A stretch of DNA of 64,000 nucleotides from Hyparrhenia diplandra. Taxonomy: Eukaryota; Streptophyta; Magnoliopsida; Poales; Poaceae. The translations under genes were made by a program, and so were the position numbers. Under the pieces are notes generated by a model. That model was not told where the DNA came from, did not search any database, and saw only the letters and a program-made list of their open reading frames with translations. Every line of letters begins with the position of its first letter. Positions within the stretch are counted from its first letter, which is position 1. This document shows, one piece after another, positions 33,400-44,515 of this stretch. The DNA is taken from NCBI GenBank assembly GCA_015847255.1, contig JADLZK010007807.1, forward strand, positions 1 to 64,000, read 5' to 3'.

Positions 33400-33910
33400 C
33401 GACGGTGATGACCCTTTGGGCCCGGGAATCTTGAGCTTGAGGTAGGTGTAGTTGGGAACGGCCATGAACTTCAGATAACATGGCCGCCCCAAGAGCGCTG
33501 TGGTAGGCGTTTTGAAGGGGGAGCACCTGAACGTGAGGACCTCCTGCGGAAGTTGTCCGGGGTGCCGAAGGTGACGGGAGGTCGATCCGCCTGAAGCGGG
33601 ATCATTTGCTTCTCTGGCACTACGCCGTGGATCGGGTCCGGCGAAGGGCGGAGGGCGCTTTGGTGATGCCAAGGGCTTGGAGCGCATGGACGAGGAGGTT
33701 GAGGCCGCTACCCCCGTCCATCAACACCTTACCGAGGCGCTTGGTGCCGATGATGGGATCGACGACGAGCGGGTATCTCCCCGGGTACGGGACATGCCGG
33801 GGGTGATCCGCCTTGTCGAAGGTGATCGCCGAGCTCGACCATTTGAGGTAGGTGGGTGTCGCAGTTCGGTGAAGAGGACCTCGCGGCGCTTGAGCTTCTG
33901 CCGGGCGCTT
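33400..33910 (-). pseudogene. Aspartic protease of Tat copy 2
   Basis: The minus strand reads YLKWSSSAITFDKADHPRHV, then PGRYPLVVDPIIGTKR, then KVLMDGGSGLNLLV near 33690-33730, then LQALGITKA. DGGSG holds the catalytic Asp of a retropepsin-like protease that cleaves the polyprotein. This part is open over about 90 codons; the flanks are shifted. Confidence 0.85.
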
Positions 33911-36103
33911 GACTCGTGAGCCCGGAGCCCCACTGAAGACAACGTTGACGGCGCCGCCCTCGATGTAGACATCGCCGCTGCCGCCGTCCTCGAGCTCTGC
34001 CGTCGTGGGCTCCGCCGTTCGCCCTTGCCGCCGCCCTTCAGCGTGCCCATCACGTGCTTTTTCAGGAGCCGGCAGTCCTTCATCTTGTGCCTCGATGGGG
34101 ACCTTTCGCGGATGCGGGCGGGCTTCGAGCATCTTGTCGAAGTGTTCCTTGTTGACGATGCCCTTCGCTCCCTTGGGAGGTGTCGGTGCTTATCCGCGAC
34201 GGGCGACGAACTCCTCGTTGCCGCCGCCGCCGCGGGGCGCTTGTTGTTCTTCTCCTGGGGCGGGAGCCGGATCCGGCCCCGCGGCCTCGTCGCCGTTTTT
34301 TGGCTTGCCCTTGCCCGTGACGGCGAAGAGGCGCCGCCTCCCTCAGCATGCCCGTGGCGAGGTCGAGGAGCTCCTTCACGGACTTGGGCTTTTTTGATGC
34401 CGAGCTTATGGATGAGGTTCTCGCAAGCGGTGCCGTAGGTGAACGGTGATGATCTCGAGTCGGAAGCCTCGGAGAGGTTGTTGCAGCTTGAGAAGCGCCC
34501 GATGTAGTCGCAGACTCTCCCTTCTTCTTCTGCAGATCCGCGCAAGTCCTGTGTCGTGCTTGGCTCGGGCGTAGGTGCCTGAAGTTGCCGACGAAGACGC
34601 CGCGAAGGTCCTCCTGGGCCGCGGGGATGGTGCCTCGCGGCAGGTGCTCGAGCCAGAACGAGCCGAAGCCCGCAAGATAGAGAGGCAGGTTACGGATGAT
34701 GAAGTAGTCGCTGCCGCCGCCGCCCGGCACCCGAGGCGATAGTCTTCCGCCCACGTGGGTCGATCGCCTCCCCCGCTGTACTTCTCGCACCGAGGTCGGA
34801 GCTCGGAAGCGTGAAGGGAACGGGCCCCGTGGATGCGTGAGCCGAACGCCTTGGGCCGCCTTTGAGCTTGAGCTCGACGGCGGCGGTCCCGCTCGGCGAC
34901 TGCTCCCGCGGTTTTGTACGCAAGGCCGTTGCGACTTTGTCCTCCCTCGCATTCGTCGTCGCCCGCCGGGTGGCGCTGGCACAGACGCGGCGGGACGCTT
35001 CGCCGCCGTCGCGGGTGGGTGCTTTTTTCGCGGTCTCAGGGACGTTGTTGTTCGCGCCCCCTGGCCCCCTCTGTCGTCGTTGATGGTGTCACGCGCTGCC
35101 GCGGTCTCGCCGATTCGGGCGCCGCGTGAACCTCGGGATGAGAGGAGGCCTCGGTGCTTCTTTTTGAAGCCGCCGATGAGACGCTGAGCTCGTGGCCGGG
35201 TCACGCACCGCTCCGCCACGAGCTTTTTGACTTGCTCGTGGGTTCGACGTGCTGGGGTCCTGGGACTGAATTTGCGCAAGAGCAACGCGGCTGACCCGCC
35301 AGGTTCGGGAAGCTCTTCCGAACACCGGCGGAAGCTGCTCGGCACGCCGTCATCGGGCGGTTGATGCGATCACGGACATCCCGAGCGAGCTCGCCCGTGA
35401 CGGCGCCGTCCCCCTTGTTCGGGGCCGAGGAGGCTTGGCTCCTGAAAGCCGCGCCAAGGCCGAGCTCTTCGAGATCTTCCAGCCGGGCTTTGACGCGACG
35501 ACGGGCGGGCTGCACATGCCGCTGGGCGGAGCTCGAGGCGTATGCTCGAGTCGCCTGAAGGATGGCTATTGAGCGCCGGGGGGGTGGCACATGTAACACG
35601 GGGCGCAGGGGTCACAAGTCCGTGAGGCTCATCCGGCCAAGGGCGAGTTCGAAGCCATGGATCGTGGTCCGCCGGGTTCATCGCCCCAAAAGCGGGGAGA
35701 CCCGCTGCCCGTCGGTACATCTTGGCGCACGCCACCGTGAACTCGCTCCATCGACAAGGCCCTCACCGGGCGAGCCGGAGGACGACGCTGGCGATGGAGA
35801 AGGTGACATCACGGAAGAGAGCCGCGTGGGCTCGCGCCCCAAGATGTCGGGGAGGAGGTCCTTGATCAGGACGAAGAAGCGGTCCGCCACCGCTACGGAT
35901 GGGATCGGCGGGCTCGACGGGGCCCCGCCCCCATGTCGGCGAGGACGGAGTCGGTGGCTTAACAATGAGGCGCTGGGGATGTCCTCACGCCGCACGGCGC
36001 GAAGACGGCTTCCCACGAGGGACTTCTCCGGCCGGGCGCAGAAAGCGGAAGGCGCCGGCGCGCAAAGACGGCGCCCGGCCGGGCAGGACGAGGAAGAAGC
36101 CAT
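33911..36103 (-). pseudogene. gag of Tat copy 2, frameshifted
   Basis: The start MASSSSCPAGRRLCAPAP is at 36103. The conserved core is near 34330-34720: YFIIRNLPLYLAGFGSFWLE, a GVFVGNFR stretch, YIGRFSSCNNL, ACENLIHKLGIKK and VKELLDLATGMLRE. It fits the Retrotrans_gag domain. KHKMKDCRLLKKHV near 34040-34085 follows, where other gypsy elements have a zinc knuckle; only one Cys/His cluster is visible. Frames change at several points. Confidence 0.85.
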
Positions 36104-36161
36104 CAAAGCGAAGATCGCCGCACCGGGCTGCCCCTACCTAGCGCCGCCAACCGCCGTGGTC

Positions 36162-37585
36162 CGATATCGCGGCGACCACCGGGCCACAAAGAATCGATCG
36201 GGCTAGTGCGTCCGAATGGCCTAGCTCTAGAGACAATGACACAATGTTTATACCGGGTTCGGGCAAGATCAGGCTCCCTAGTCCAAGTGTGATCACTATC
36301 CGAGCTCAAACGCCGTGCATCGGGTGCGCATAAGCGGATCGAGAGGAGCGGCTCCCAAGTCTCGTGGATTGAGGCTAGTGCCAATATGAGGGTGAGTGAG
36401 GGTGTTTGCAGGTGGAAGCTTGAGCGTGTTGTTCTTGCCTCCGTCTCCCTTCAACCGAGAGCCCGCCCCTCCTTTTATAGTGGCAAGGGCAGGGACATAT
36501 GAGCTCCGAAGTTGAGGCGAGAGTGGGTAGAACAAGGAGCCATGGGAGGTGGGTAGGTGAAAGAGCTCTCCGAGCGAGCTCGTTGATTGGCCAGAGCTCT
36601 TCGAGCTCGGTAGCTTTTGGACGGCGGAGCCGGCCGCCGTCGTACGCTGGAATCCCGGCCCGGGCGGGCGAGCAAGTGTCGCCCGCCTTCGATCGTAGTT
36701 GGAAACCGTCTCTCGGTATGGGAGGGGCGGCCATGCCGATGACGCAGATGCGCCTCCACATGTACCCGTAGGGAGATTGTTGCAGAGTTGTTGGATGCGA
36801 TGGGGTACGACGAGGGAGTTTCTCTGGGCGAGCTTTTGGTCGGGCCGAGCCGCCTTCGAGCTCTTTGGAGGCCTGGGTGCTGAAATTGATTGTCGCCGCA
36901 CACGCTAATCGAGGTTTGGGCGGTGGCCCAAGGCCGCGCCGCCCTTAATCGCGTAGGAATCGATCCCGCCGACATGGGCGCGCCATACCATGGATGAGGC
37001 TTGCGCGCACGCCGATCGTATTTGAGGAAACCGTGGGCGGCGCTTGTTGGAATCGATGGGGTATGGCGGTGTGATGGAAAGGACCTCTCCCCTATAGCTA
37101 TAGCGCCGCGCGGGCTACGCTGCTTGTCGTGAGCAGCTTGACCAACTTCCGCATTTTGCTGGCTTCGCGCGGAAGATAGGCGAGCTCTTCCGTCGTTGCA
37201 GGGTTCGCTGAGCTCGAGCGAGGCGGAAAGAGGTCCTCGTAGAAAAGGTGCTCATTACGCGGATGGGAGCTCACTCGGGGAGAGCTCGCTTGAGGTGAGA
37301 ATGTGCCCCTTGGTTCTCGAGAGCTCATGCGCATTTGCCGGTCCGGCAACGGGCAGAGCTCGCCCATGAGCGCGGAGCTCTTTTGGAGGATAGTGATCTC
37401 CTCGCTGGCCGAGCGGGCTCTCAGCTTGTTGACGTCGAGCAGGGAGCTCATCCTTAGAGTCCCGGATATCGATCACCCACAGTAGCCCCCGAGCATTTGG
37501 GAGAGAAGGGAGTCTCTCCCAGATGCTGTTCGTACGGTAGCTCTGGTTGGGGAGGTTCCCGAGCTGGGGAGTGTCTTGGACGTGG
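36162..37585 (-). repeat. 5' LTR of Tat copy 2
   Basis: It matches 23452-24963. The inner edge CGATATCGCGGCG replaces TGATATC. TATA-like TTTTATAGTGGCAAG lies near 36473. The outer ~40 bases do not match the other LTR, so the right edge was placed where similarity stops (after GGGGAGTGTCTTGG), allowing a few bases. Confidence 0.8.
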
Positions 37586-37845
37586 GTGCGTATTTGAGTT
37601 TTCGCACACACAGAGGAATTTGAGTTTCCAGTTGTGGCAACAACATATCTTTCATTACTACATAAGCATATGGCTATGGTTACCTCACCCGTGACCTTTA
37701 TGCACAAATCACATATTTTCTGCACAATGTAAATGGACTGATAGTTATTCATGAAACACAACAATAATAATATAAGTACATATTAAGCATAGATCAGATA
37801 TGTGGTACACACACCTATGATTACCTCACCGGTGTCAACTATTAA
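37586..37845. other. 3' region of the kinase-MSP gene, next to Tat copy 2
   Basis: This AT-rich stretch is the presumed 3' UTR and terminator side of the minus-strand kinase gene. It is cut short by the LTR, so poly(A) signals may now come from the LTR. No repeats recognised. Confidence 0.5.
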
Positions 37846-39965
37846 TTAGCTTGTAAGTTGATCTCGTGCAACATACACAATCGGCAGTTCTACTACATCC
37901 ACCACTGTTTCCATCACGACTTTTCCGAAGAAGTCATCGGTGATCTCAGCAGATATTAGTTCGTTGCTAACATTAACACTCTGTACAAGGAAAACGTCAT
38001 GGCACTGCATATCCAACGGTACCGCCTCCTGTGCTCGCAACGTCACCGAGACGTAGCGTTTGGAACATGGTGGCATAATACCTTTGTTCGGCTCTGTGTA
38101 GTACTTGGTTTCGTTAGTCATTATGTTAAATGCAATGGAGCCTTTGGTCATGTTTGTTAACTGCAGACAGCATGATATGTCCTTCCTTGGCTCGAAAAGG
38201 AAGCGCAGCTCCAGCGTCGGATCGACAGCAAGAATGTTGGAGGCAGAGCTCCTCTGCAACAAAGATGGAGCATCAGTATTGTCTAGCGACATGCATCGAT
38301 ATATTCAAACGTCTGACAGCTGAAAAACATCTAGGTCTATGTATGTATCAGCAGCCAAGTAAAAAAATGTGTGTCTTGGTAATTTCCTAACAAACAGTGC
38401 GTGTACAGTGTGCTGCTGGTGGTGCAAAGAGCATAAGTTTCAAGAATATCATCATACCAGCAGGCCAGTTAGATGTTTTGACTGATCTGAAGAGAGTGAC
38501 ATTTTCTTGATTTTAGACTCTAGTTCTTCCAATTCATCTACAATGTCCTTCACAGAAGGTCTTCTATCTCTGTCAGCATCTACACATTTTAGTGCTATAT
38601 TGACACAAGCCTTCGCTCTTAGGATGTCTATTTCTTGTGATGAGTGCCCTGATGATGTGCTCTGCGTCCTCTCCTTCCAATTGTTAATGACCTGTGAATT
38701 TGAGGAATAAAGTTAGAAAGATGTGGTTGACATGAAATTAATAGCTAACACTAAAATGAAAAAGACATCAGTTGATGATAGTATAAGAGAGAGTAATTTT
38801 ACTTACAAGCTCAGCAAACTGTTTGGGAGGCAATTCATAACACCGGGAGTAGCCTTTATTTCCGGCTATTATTTTCAGAATTATGACCCCCAAACTGAAT
38901 ACGTCAAACTTCTTCGATATAGAACCACCGTTTATGTATTCCGGTGGCATGTACCCACTTCATGATAAAACAAGAATTACAGCATCAAAGATATGTTTAT
39001 TAGTGCAACGCAAACGGAAGAACCTGTTTGTTTTAAGGCATTGCCCAAAAAAAATGGGTAGAAAAAGGCGGGATCAGATCAACTTACTGTGTGCCTTTGA
39101 TGATCTCAGTTTTATGTGTTTCTGATGAAGCAACAAGTCTGGACAAACCGAGATCTCCAATTTTTGCCGTCAGATTCTTATCAAGCAATATGTTAGCAGG
39201 TTTTAAGTCCAGATGGAAAATAGGTCTTCCCTGTGAACTATGCAGGTGGTTTAATCCCTCACAGGTTCCTCTAATAATATCGTAACATGTTGGCCAGTCA
39301 AGATCACAAGACTCTTCTGCAATATAGATGAAAAGAAAACATGTAAGGCAACCGTATCATGTTGTTGCCTGCTAACAAACACTCCAGCAGTAAGTAGTAT
39401 ACCTTTAATATGTTTGTCAAGGCTTCCGCCTTGCATATATTCGAAGCAGAGGACTCGCTCCATTTGTTTGGCGAAAACAAGTTCCCCATTGTGCTTCAAG
39501 TACTTACCCCGTGATTCATGGCAGTAGCCAATTAACCGAACCACATTTCGATGGTGGACCTTTCTAAGGTTACGGAATTCAGTGTCAAAAGCCTTGTCGT
39601 CAAGTCCTTGCAGGGGATGAAGCTTCTTCACAGCAATCTCTTGCCCATCATACACGCCCTGTAGATGAGGGCAATATACACCAGCAGTGGCAAAAGAGAG
39701 GAAATGGTACCATTAAGAAACCAGAGAATTGAATCACAGGCGGAACCATTATTAGAAATTAGAAACTAATTTGAGTACATATGTATACTTGAAAGATTAG
39801 TCATACCCGGTAAACATTTCCATACCCTCCAGTGCCAACTATTCGCTCCTCTGAAAAATTGTTTGTAATAGTTTCAAGCAACGCGAGATTAATGTCCATG
39901 TGCTCACCCACAAGGCTCATCTTGGATCTTGTTCCTGTTGAGGCAGAAATTAAAGGCCTTTTCAT
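37846..39965 (-). CDS. Receptor-like cytoplasmic kinase with C-terminal MSP (VAP-like) domain, six exons
   Basis: Exons on the minus strand: 39965-39807, 39658-39403, 39316-39088, 38957-38807, 38691-38458, 38253-37846. All introns have GT-AG ends, phases agree, and the joined frame is 478 codons plus stop. Kinase motifs: Gly loop GTGGYGNVYR across the exon 1 end, Lys in EIAVKKL, HLDLKPANILL (His-Leu-Asp, so non-RD), GDLGLSRL (DLG for DFG), and MPPEY for APE. The C-terminal exon carries DPTLELRFLFEP and ISCCLQLTNMT, an MSP/VAP-type beta-sandwich that in other proteins binds FFAT-type peptides at membranes. No signal peptide or membrane segment is seen, so it is probably cytoplasmic. Kinases of this type are a grass-expanded group linked by inference to signalling or defence. 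A shorter start at 39920 (MSLVGEHMD) is equally good by family comparison. Confidence 0.85.
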
Positions 39966-40330
39966 CTTGGATCTTAATTACTCATCTTGGACAAGGTTTG
40001 GATTCACGAAGGTCAATCAGCCTCAGCTGCAGCTAGCAGTGCCGTGAGCTAGGCTCTGCCGGTTTAGGGAAGCGTGGAACTAGAATCCATCACTGCAGGG
40101 AAATGTTGAAGATTGGCAAGAATATATGAACTAGCAAAGATAGTACTAACCTGGGGAAAGGTCGAAGGTGAAAAGGTGGCGATCTTCTGCTCCTTATCGA
40201 TCTCAGGCAGAACTGCAGCAGAACGTAGAAAGATTGAGGTAATGTGGTTAGTTACGTAGGTGGTCTTGCATTAAATTAAATAAAAGAAATAAAAAAACGT
40301 TGACCTTGACTTGAGCCTCCTGCCGATATA
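39966..40330 (-). promoter_or_regulatory. 5' leader and promoter side of the kinase-MSP gene
   Basis: A possible leader exon lies at about 40213-40153 on the minus strand, bounded by TGCTGCAG and CCCAG/GTTAGT. A further acceptor, CCCTGCAG, lies near 40096. These would give a spliced 5' UTR. No convincing TATA box was found; the upstream side is AT-rich. Confidence 0.35.
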
Positions 40331-40774
40331 TGAGTGAGCGGTACCACATTTAGCGGTTTCGGGGAAACAGCGGCACATGCCAAACGTATATTCTTGCTAG
40401 CCAATAACATTGCAGACAGGTGTTTGTTGGACATAATTAATGGCAGAACGGATCGCAGGATTCAATCCATTATAATTTCTGCTACTAGTTTAGATCGATT
40501 AGTGCTAATAGTTAGCAGATGGGATCTAAACTAGACTGCTAATAGATCTACTAATAATTAGCGAGTATTGTTATCCTAAACAGTAAACGGTCGGTCATTT
40601 GCCGTTTAGTCATTATTCAAGCTAAACAGCCACTTAAACGGGCAAAACGCTTGATAAAACGGGATAAACGGGCTTAACGGCCGCTTAGACGAATAATGTT
40701 AGCGGGCCTGATGTGCTAACGGTTAGTTAAGCTGATAGAGGTGTGCTAATAGTTGCTAGCTAATACTTCATATA
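40331..40774. other. MITE-like repeat sequence rich in CTAATAGTTAGC motifs
   Basis: Repeated GCTAATAGTTAGC / CTGCTAATAGATC motifs in both orientations (40490-40765), continuing at 41090-41240 past the Stowaway element, look like remnants of an unclassified grass MITE. An internal stretch has repeated AAACGG units (40590-40680). No ends were found. Confidence 0.4.
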
Positions 40775-41030
40775 CTCCCTCCACCCCAAAATAGATGTCA
40801 TTCTCGCTTCCCCAGAAGTAAAACTTTTAACTTTGACCAATTATATATTAAAGAATACTAATATTTGTAATGCATAATTATATTAGTATCATTGGATATT
40901 GTTGAATATACTTTTATAATAAACTTGTTTGGAAATATAAATGTTGCATGTATTTTTTTAAACCTAGTCGAAGTTGAGAAAGTTTGACCGGCACGCATCC
41001 TACGATGTCATCTATTTTGGATGGAGGGAG
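40775..41030. mobile_element. Stowaway MITE, complete
   Basis: 256 bp with inverted ends CTCCCTCCACCCCAAAATAG and, in reverse complement, CTCCCTCCATCCAAAATAG. Flanked by TA on both sides (40773-40774 and 41031-41032). AT-rich interior without coding capacity. Confidence 0.95.
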
Positions 41031-41098
41031 TACACCTTAAGGTAACTATCTATCTACTTGTTAGTAGGTGTATTCAAACAGCTCCTACCAATAATTAC

Positions 41099-41190
41099 TA
41101 GCTGTTCGCTTGAACTTATCAGCCATGGTATGGTGTTTTTCTCTCACAACAAATCAGCACCAGCCTGGCTTATCAGCCGAAAAACCATCT
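41099..41190. mobile_element. hAT-type MITE end fragment
   Basis: AGCTGTTCGCTTGAACTTAT, then ATCAGCCATGG, then GGCTTATCAGCCGAAAAACC, match the common grass MITE beginning GGCTGTTCG with alternating CTTATCAGCC motifs. Only one part is present. Confidence 0.55.
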
Positions 41191-41339
41191 CCGCACGCAT
41201 CACCCATTTAGAATTATTTTAACTATTAGCTACCTAACTATTAATCTCCCACTCCCTCTCCGGCGATAGCTCCTCTGATCGCCGTCGCTGTGGATCATGG
41301 CGGGCCTTTCGGATCTCTGCTTCGATCCGGGCTGGCGTT

Positions 41340-44183
41340 GAGATCTCGGTGTCGAAAAACCTCAAGAAGCCGATCTGTCTTCCCCAAGGTTCTTCCAACA
41401 AAGCCTTCTTCCTGGTTGCAAGTTTTGGAAGATCAGCCATTCGCTTGAATGTCGAATCAAGTAAGTCTCATTCTTCAATCCTGCCTTGGTGGCACTGCTC
41501 CCGATTTTAGAGTCTCATCTTTCGGAATGGATGTTCAAATTCTCAGTCTCTTGCAAGCAAGTTGGAATTTTAATCTATAAATTAAGAAGTTTTTCTTGCA
41601 AAGCCTTCTCTGTTTTCTTCTCATTACGGGGAATGGAGGGCCAAATTGGCAACTAGAGTTTGATCGTTGGAATCAGATTGAAGCTGACTCTGGACAACCG
41701 TTGGCTCTAGTTCTCGAGGAAAAGTAATGATTCTTCTATGAAGAAATCTTTTTTGCTGATGTGGTAAAATTGGGAAATTACGTCAAAAAATGCAATTTTT
41801 TTTCTAGACTTCGTTACCCTTCTAATTAGTATGATCATTTTACTTAAACCCATCATTTTTCATTCAAGATCGGGTCGAGTTCAAGATATTCATCGGGATC
41901 GCCCTCACAGATCCGCTTCTCATCCTTCCCTACGGCCGGTTAATTCGGATCGTTCTTTCAAGGTCGGGCAACGATCATTCAAAATTGATCCACATTCAAA
42001 GGCGTCTTCCTCGGGACCCTTGACTGGAGCCAATGTCGTCCCCGTTTCAAATTTGAATATGCATTCTGGTTCTTGGCCTAGTAAGTCTCCTGGGCCTCTG
42101 GATATGGTCTGCTCCAATTGCTTGGCCCACGGTCATGATAGGAAGGCCTGCTCCTCCTCCATCAGATGTCGTTCTTGTTTCAATTACGGCCATAAGGCAG
42201 CCCAATGCCGCGGGAGATCCCGGACTTATTGGAAGGTTTCTGTTTCAGTTAAGGAAGGCAATGAGCTGCAGCGGCTGACTATAAATGCGGAAAAGAAAAA
42301 TCATGATCACTCCTCGTCTCCGCCGAACTCCGCCCAGCAAACAGTAACAAACCTAGAAAAACCCTCGTCGGAGCCTCCAATGGCGAACTTCGCTGTGGAT
42401 CCAATCCCACACCTCCCCAAGGGCTTCTAGTTAGTGGGTCGCCCCCTCGTCCCCCACTCCGTCAAGAAGTCTACGTGACCGACTGCTACACCCTCCACAA
42501 TGAAGACCTAGCAATCGTCAAGATGACGCCGCCGGTCGCCAAGGAAGATTTTGCCCCAATGGCCAAAGCACTGCGCTCCTGGTTCCTGGAGATCCATCAG
42601 GTCCATGTTCTTGGCATCTATCCTTGTGCTCTTGGTGATGCTTATGTTAGATTTGCTAGTGCACTTGAGAGGGAGAGATTTCTGGGCCCTGTTTTTGATT
42701 TTGGTGGAGATTACCATATGCATTTGGTTAAGCATGACGAGGCCCAGAATGCTAGGTCCTTTGATTTGGATAGGGAGGCTTGGATCATGCTGATTGGTTT
42801 CAATGAGGATCTTCGTAGCATGAGATATATTGCATCTGTTGTGTCTGGCTTTGGAATTTTAGCATGTGCATGAATCTAGTATGATGGCTCGCATCATTTG
42901 TAAAGTTTACCTGAATGAGCCTGTCAAGATTCCAGATTCTGTCAAGGTTAATGCAGGGTTACCCACCTGGGGTAGATCCTGGACTGTGGCTGTGTATCTA
43001 CTCAAGTTGAACAACCTTGTTGAGCTGCCAGATGAGGAGGCTTTTGTGCTAGATGGCCCCTTTCACCCAGTTCCTCCCCAAGCCCCTAGTTGGGCTGGGC
43101 CTGTTATCCCTGAGGATTATAATGTAGGCCCTGCTGGCTCAAACACTGGAGCCCCGAATCAGATGGAGGGAAATCTGCACCATGTTGTGCATGATGATGC
43201 TCTCGTGGAAGAAGCTAGAGTTGAAGGAGATGATGTGAACCCACAAGTTGATGCTGAGGGAGATATGGATCCACAGGATGTGGCTGTCCTGGCTTCAGGT
43301 GAGAAAGCACTTACAACATTTTTAGATCATTTTATAGTCACTCCTGCTCCAATGTACTCCTCTTCACCCTCTTTTGTGGTGTTAGTTAACAGCGAAACAC
43401 CTGAAACTACAGCTTTTGGTACTTTGCTTGGTGCTGGTGCCCTGGTTCCTGTTAATGCTACTACTGATCCAGTACTGGACCTGAACACCACTGTTGTTGA
43501 GGCTGCTGAAAACCCTGTTCCTGAGAATGCACTGGTTCCAGTTGTGGCTAGCTCTGAAGCCCCCAAGCTCAAGTCTATCATTGTGCAAGAAACTGGTGGT
43601 CCTTCCTCTATTGCTAGAGTCCTGTTTCCTCTGGTTCCTGAGAAGCCTGTGTCTCCAACCTTGTCTGACCCACTGAGGTATCTTGTTTCATTCCTATTTA
43701 TCCTCAGACAAGTCTTTTCAGATTTCTCACTTTGTTGGATATTGATCAAGATACTTTAGTCTCTTCTTATTTTAATGATCCTATCCTCCTCTTTCGTATG
43801 ATCTTCCTCCCCCCCCCTAGATCAAGGAACTGGCTGACACTCTGGACGAGGAGGACATACTAGCGATCATGCCTGACCTTTTCTCCCCAAACAAGAGGAG
43901 GGCTCGCAAACTATCAGAACAACTTGATGACAAGTTCCTTCGCCGAAGCAAAAGACTTGCTGTCAGGAATGATGGTCTGAAGGCGCCTGCAGCACCAGGC
44001 ATTCCAGTGGAGAAAGAGATCAAAAGCCCAACCCCTCTGGCGATTGTCCCTGCTGAAGAATATACTGCACCACATCTGAATGAAGATGTTGTACGTGGAA
44101 TTGCCTCGGGCTTCCTCCAGATACACCCTGAGGTTGTGTCTACTGCAATCCTGAAGAATGACTCCAATGTTGACATAGACTGA
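41340..44183 (+). pseudogene. LINE ORF1 with two CCHC zinc knuckles, decayed
   Basis: The N-terminal part shows FFLVASFGRSAIRLNVES near 41408-41458, with a shift near 41460 and later stops. A GNGGPNW stretch follows near 41630. At 42109-42215 lie CSNCLAHGHDRKAC and CRSCFNYGHKAAQC, both CX2CX4HX4C. NFAVDPIPHLPKGF ends at a stop near 42430. Next is a conserved grass ORF1-type domain (42475-42873) with an RFASALERERF stretch and AWIMLIGFNED. A one-base shift near 42862 leads to RIICKVYLNEPVKIPDSVKV and SWTVAVYLLKLN. An acidic/Pro/Ala-rich tail and a C-terminal basic piece, NKRRARKLSEQLDD (43890-43930), follow. ORF1 proteins of plant LINEs bind nucleic acid; this one is broken. Confidence 0.8.
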
Positions 44184-44515
44184 AGCCTCCACCTTGGCGA
44201 CATGCTTGGTTATGGCGTCGCTTTCTTTTTTGCCTAGAGTTTTAAATAGTTATCCTCTCAGTGCCTTGCCCGCATGCAGGCTTAAGACTTTATCCATTGT
44301 CAGTTGCTTGTTGAGATACTTTAGTTGGTCAGTGTGGGACAACTTGATGGTCTTCTGGGATGTGTGGAACAACCAACCTTTTATCATTTTAATCAGTGTG
44401 GTTATTTTCTACATCATCTGTTCCACTATTTTATTCTCTTTGGCTGATTTTGTTGTTGAAGCTTTGTTTGGATTGGAGCTGGGAGTTTACCTTTTGATTG
44501 ATCATTATGTGGTCT
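44184..44515 (+). other. LINE inter-ORF spacer, left part
   Basis: T-rich spacer between ORF1 and ORF2. Its right end is the insertion point of the LTR element, after GGTCT. It is continued at 55886. Confidence 0.6.

Larger units (their letters stand above)
22892..37585 (-). mobile_element. Tat-lineage gypsy retrotransposon, copy 2, with tandem remnant of a further copy
   Basis: Read on the minus strand, the order is LTR (37585-36162), gag, protease, reverse transcriptase, RNase H, integrase, spacer, antisense plus-strand gene, and LTR (24963-23452), then 560 bases of another copy's gag start. The pattern internal-LTR-internal-LTR is expected from unequal recombination between LTRs of tandem copies. 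The domains match copy 1 but the LTRs are longer (about 1.4-1.5 kb against 1.07 kb), so the two belong to related subfamilies. All open frames are broken by indels. The right edge lies 261 bases from the stop codon of the kinase-MSP gene. Confidence 0.88.

Noticed and set aside
34080..35345. A 421-codon minus-strand open frame in gag
   Set aside because: It contains true gag pieces only in parts and changes to shadow sequence where indels shift the frame, so it was not reported as an intact protein.
41221..41240. Possible LINE target duplication (ACTATTAGCTACC against TATTAGTAGACC after the poly(A))
   Set aside because: Too many mismatches, and the area is full of similar MITE-derived motifs.
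42862..42873. Possible programmed frameshift or overlapping genes in LINE ORF1
   Set aside because: One extra base explains the shift and the rest of ORF1 also has stops, so decay is simpler.
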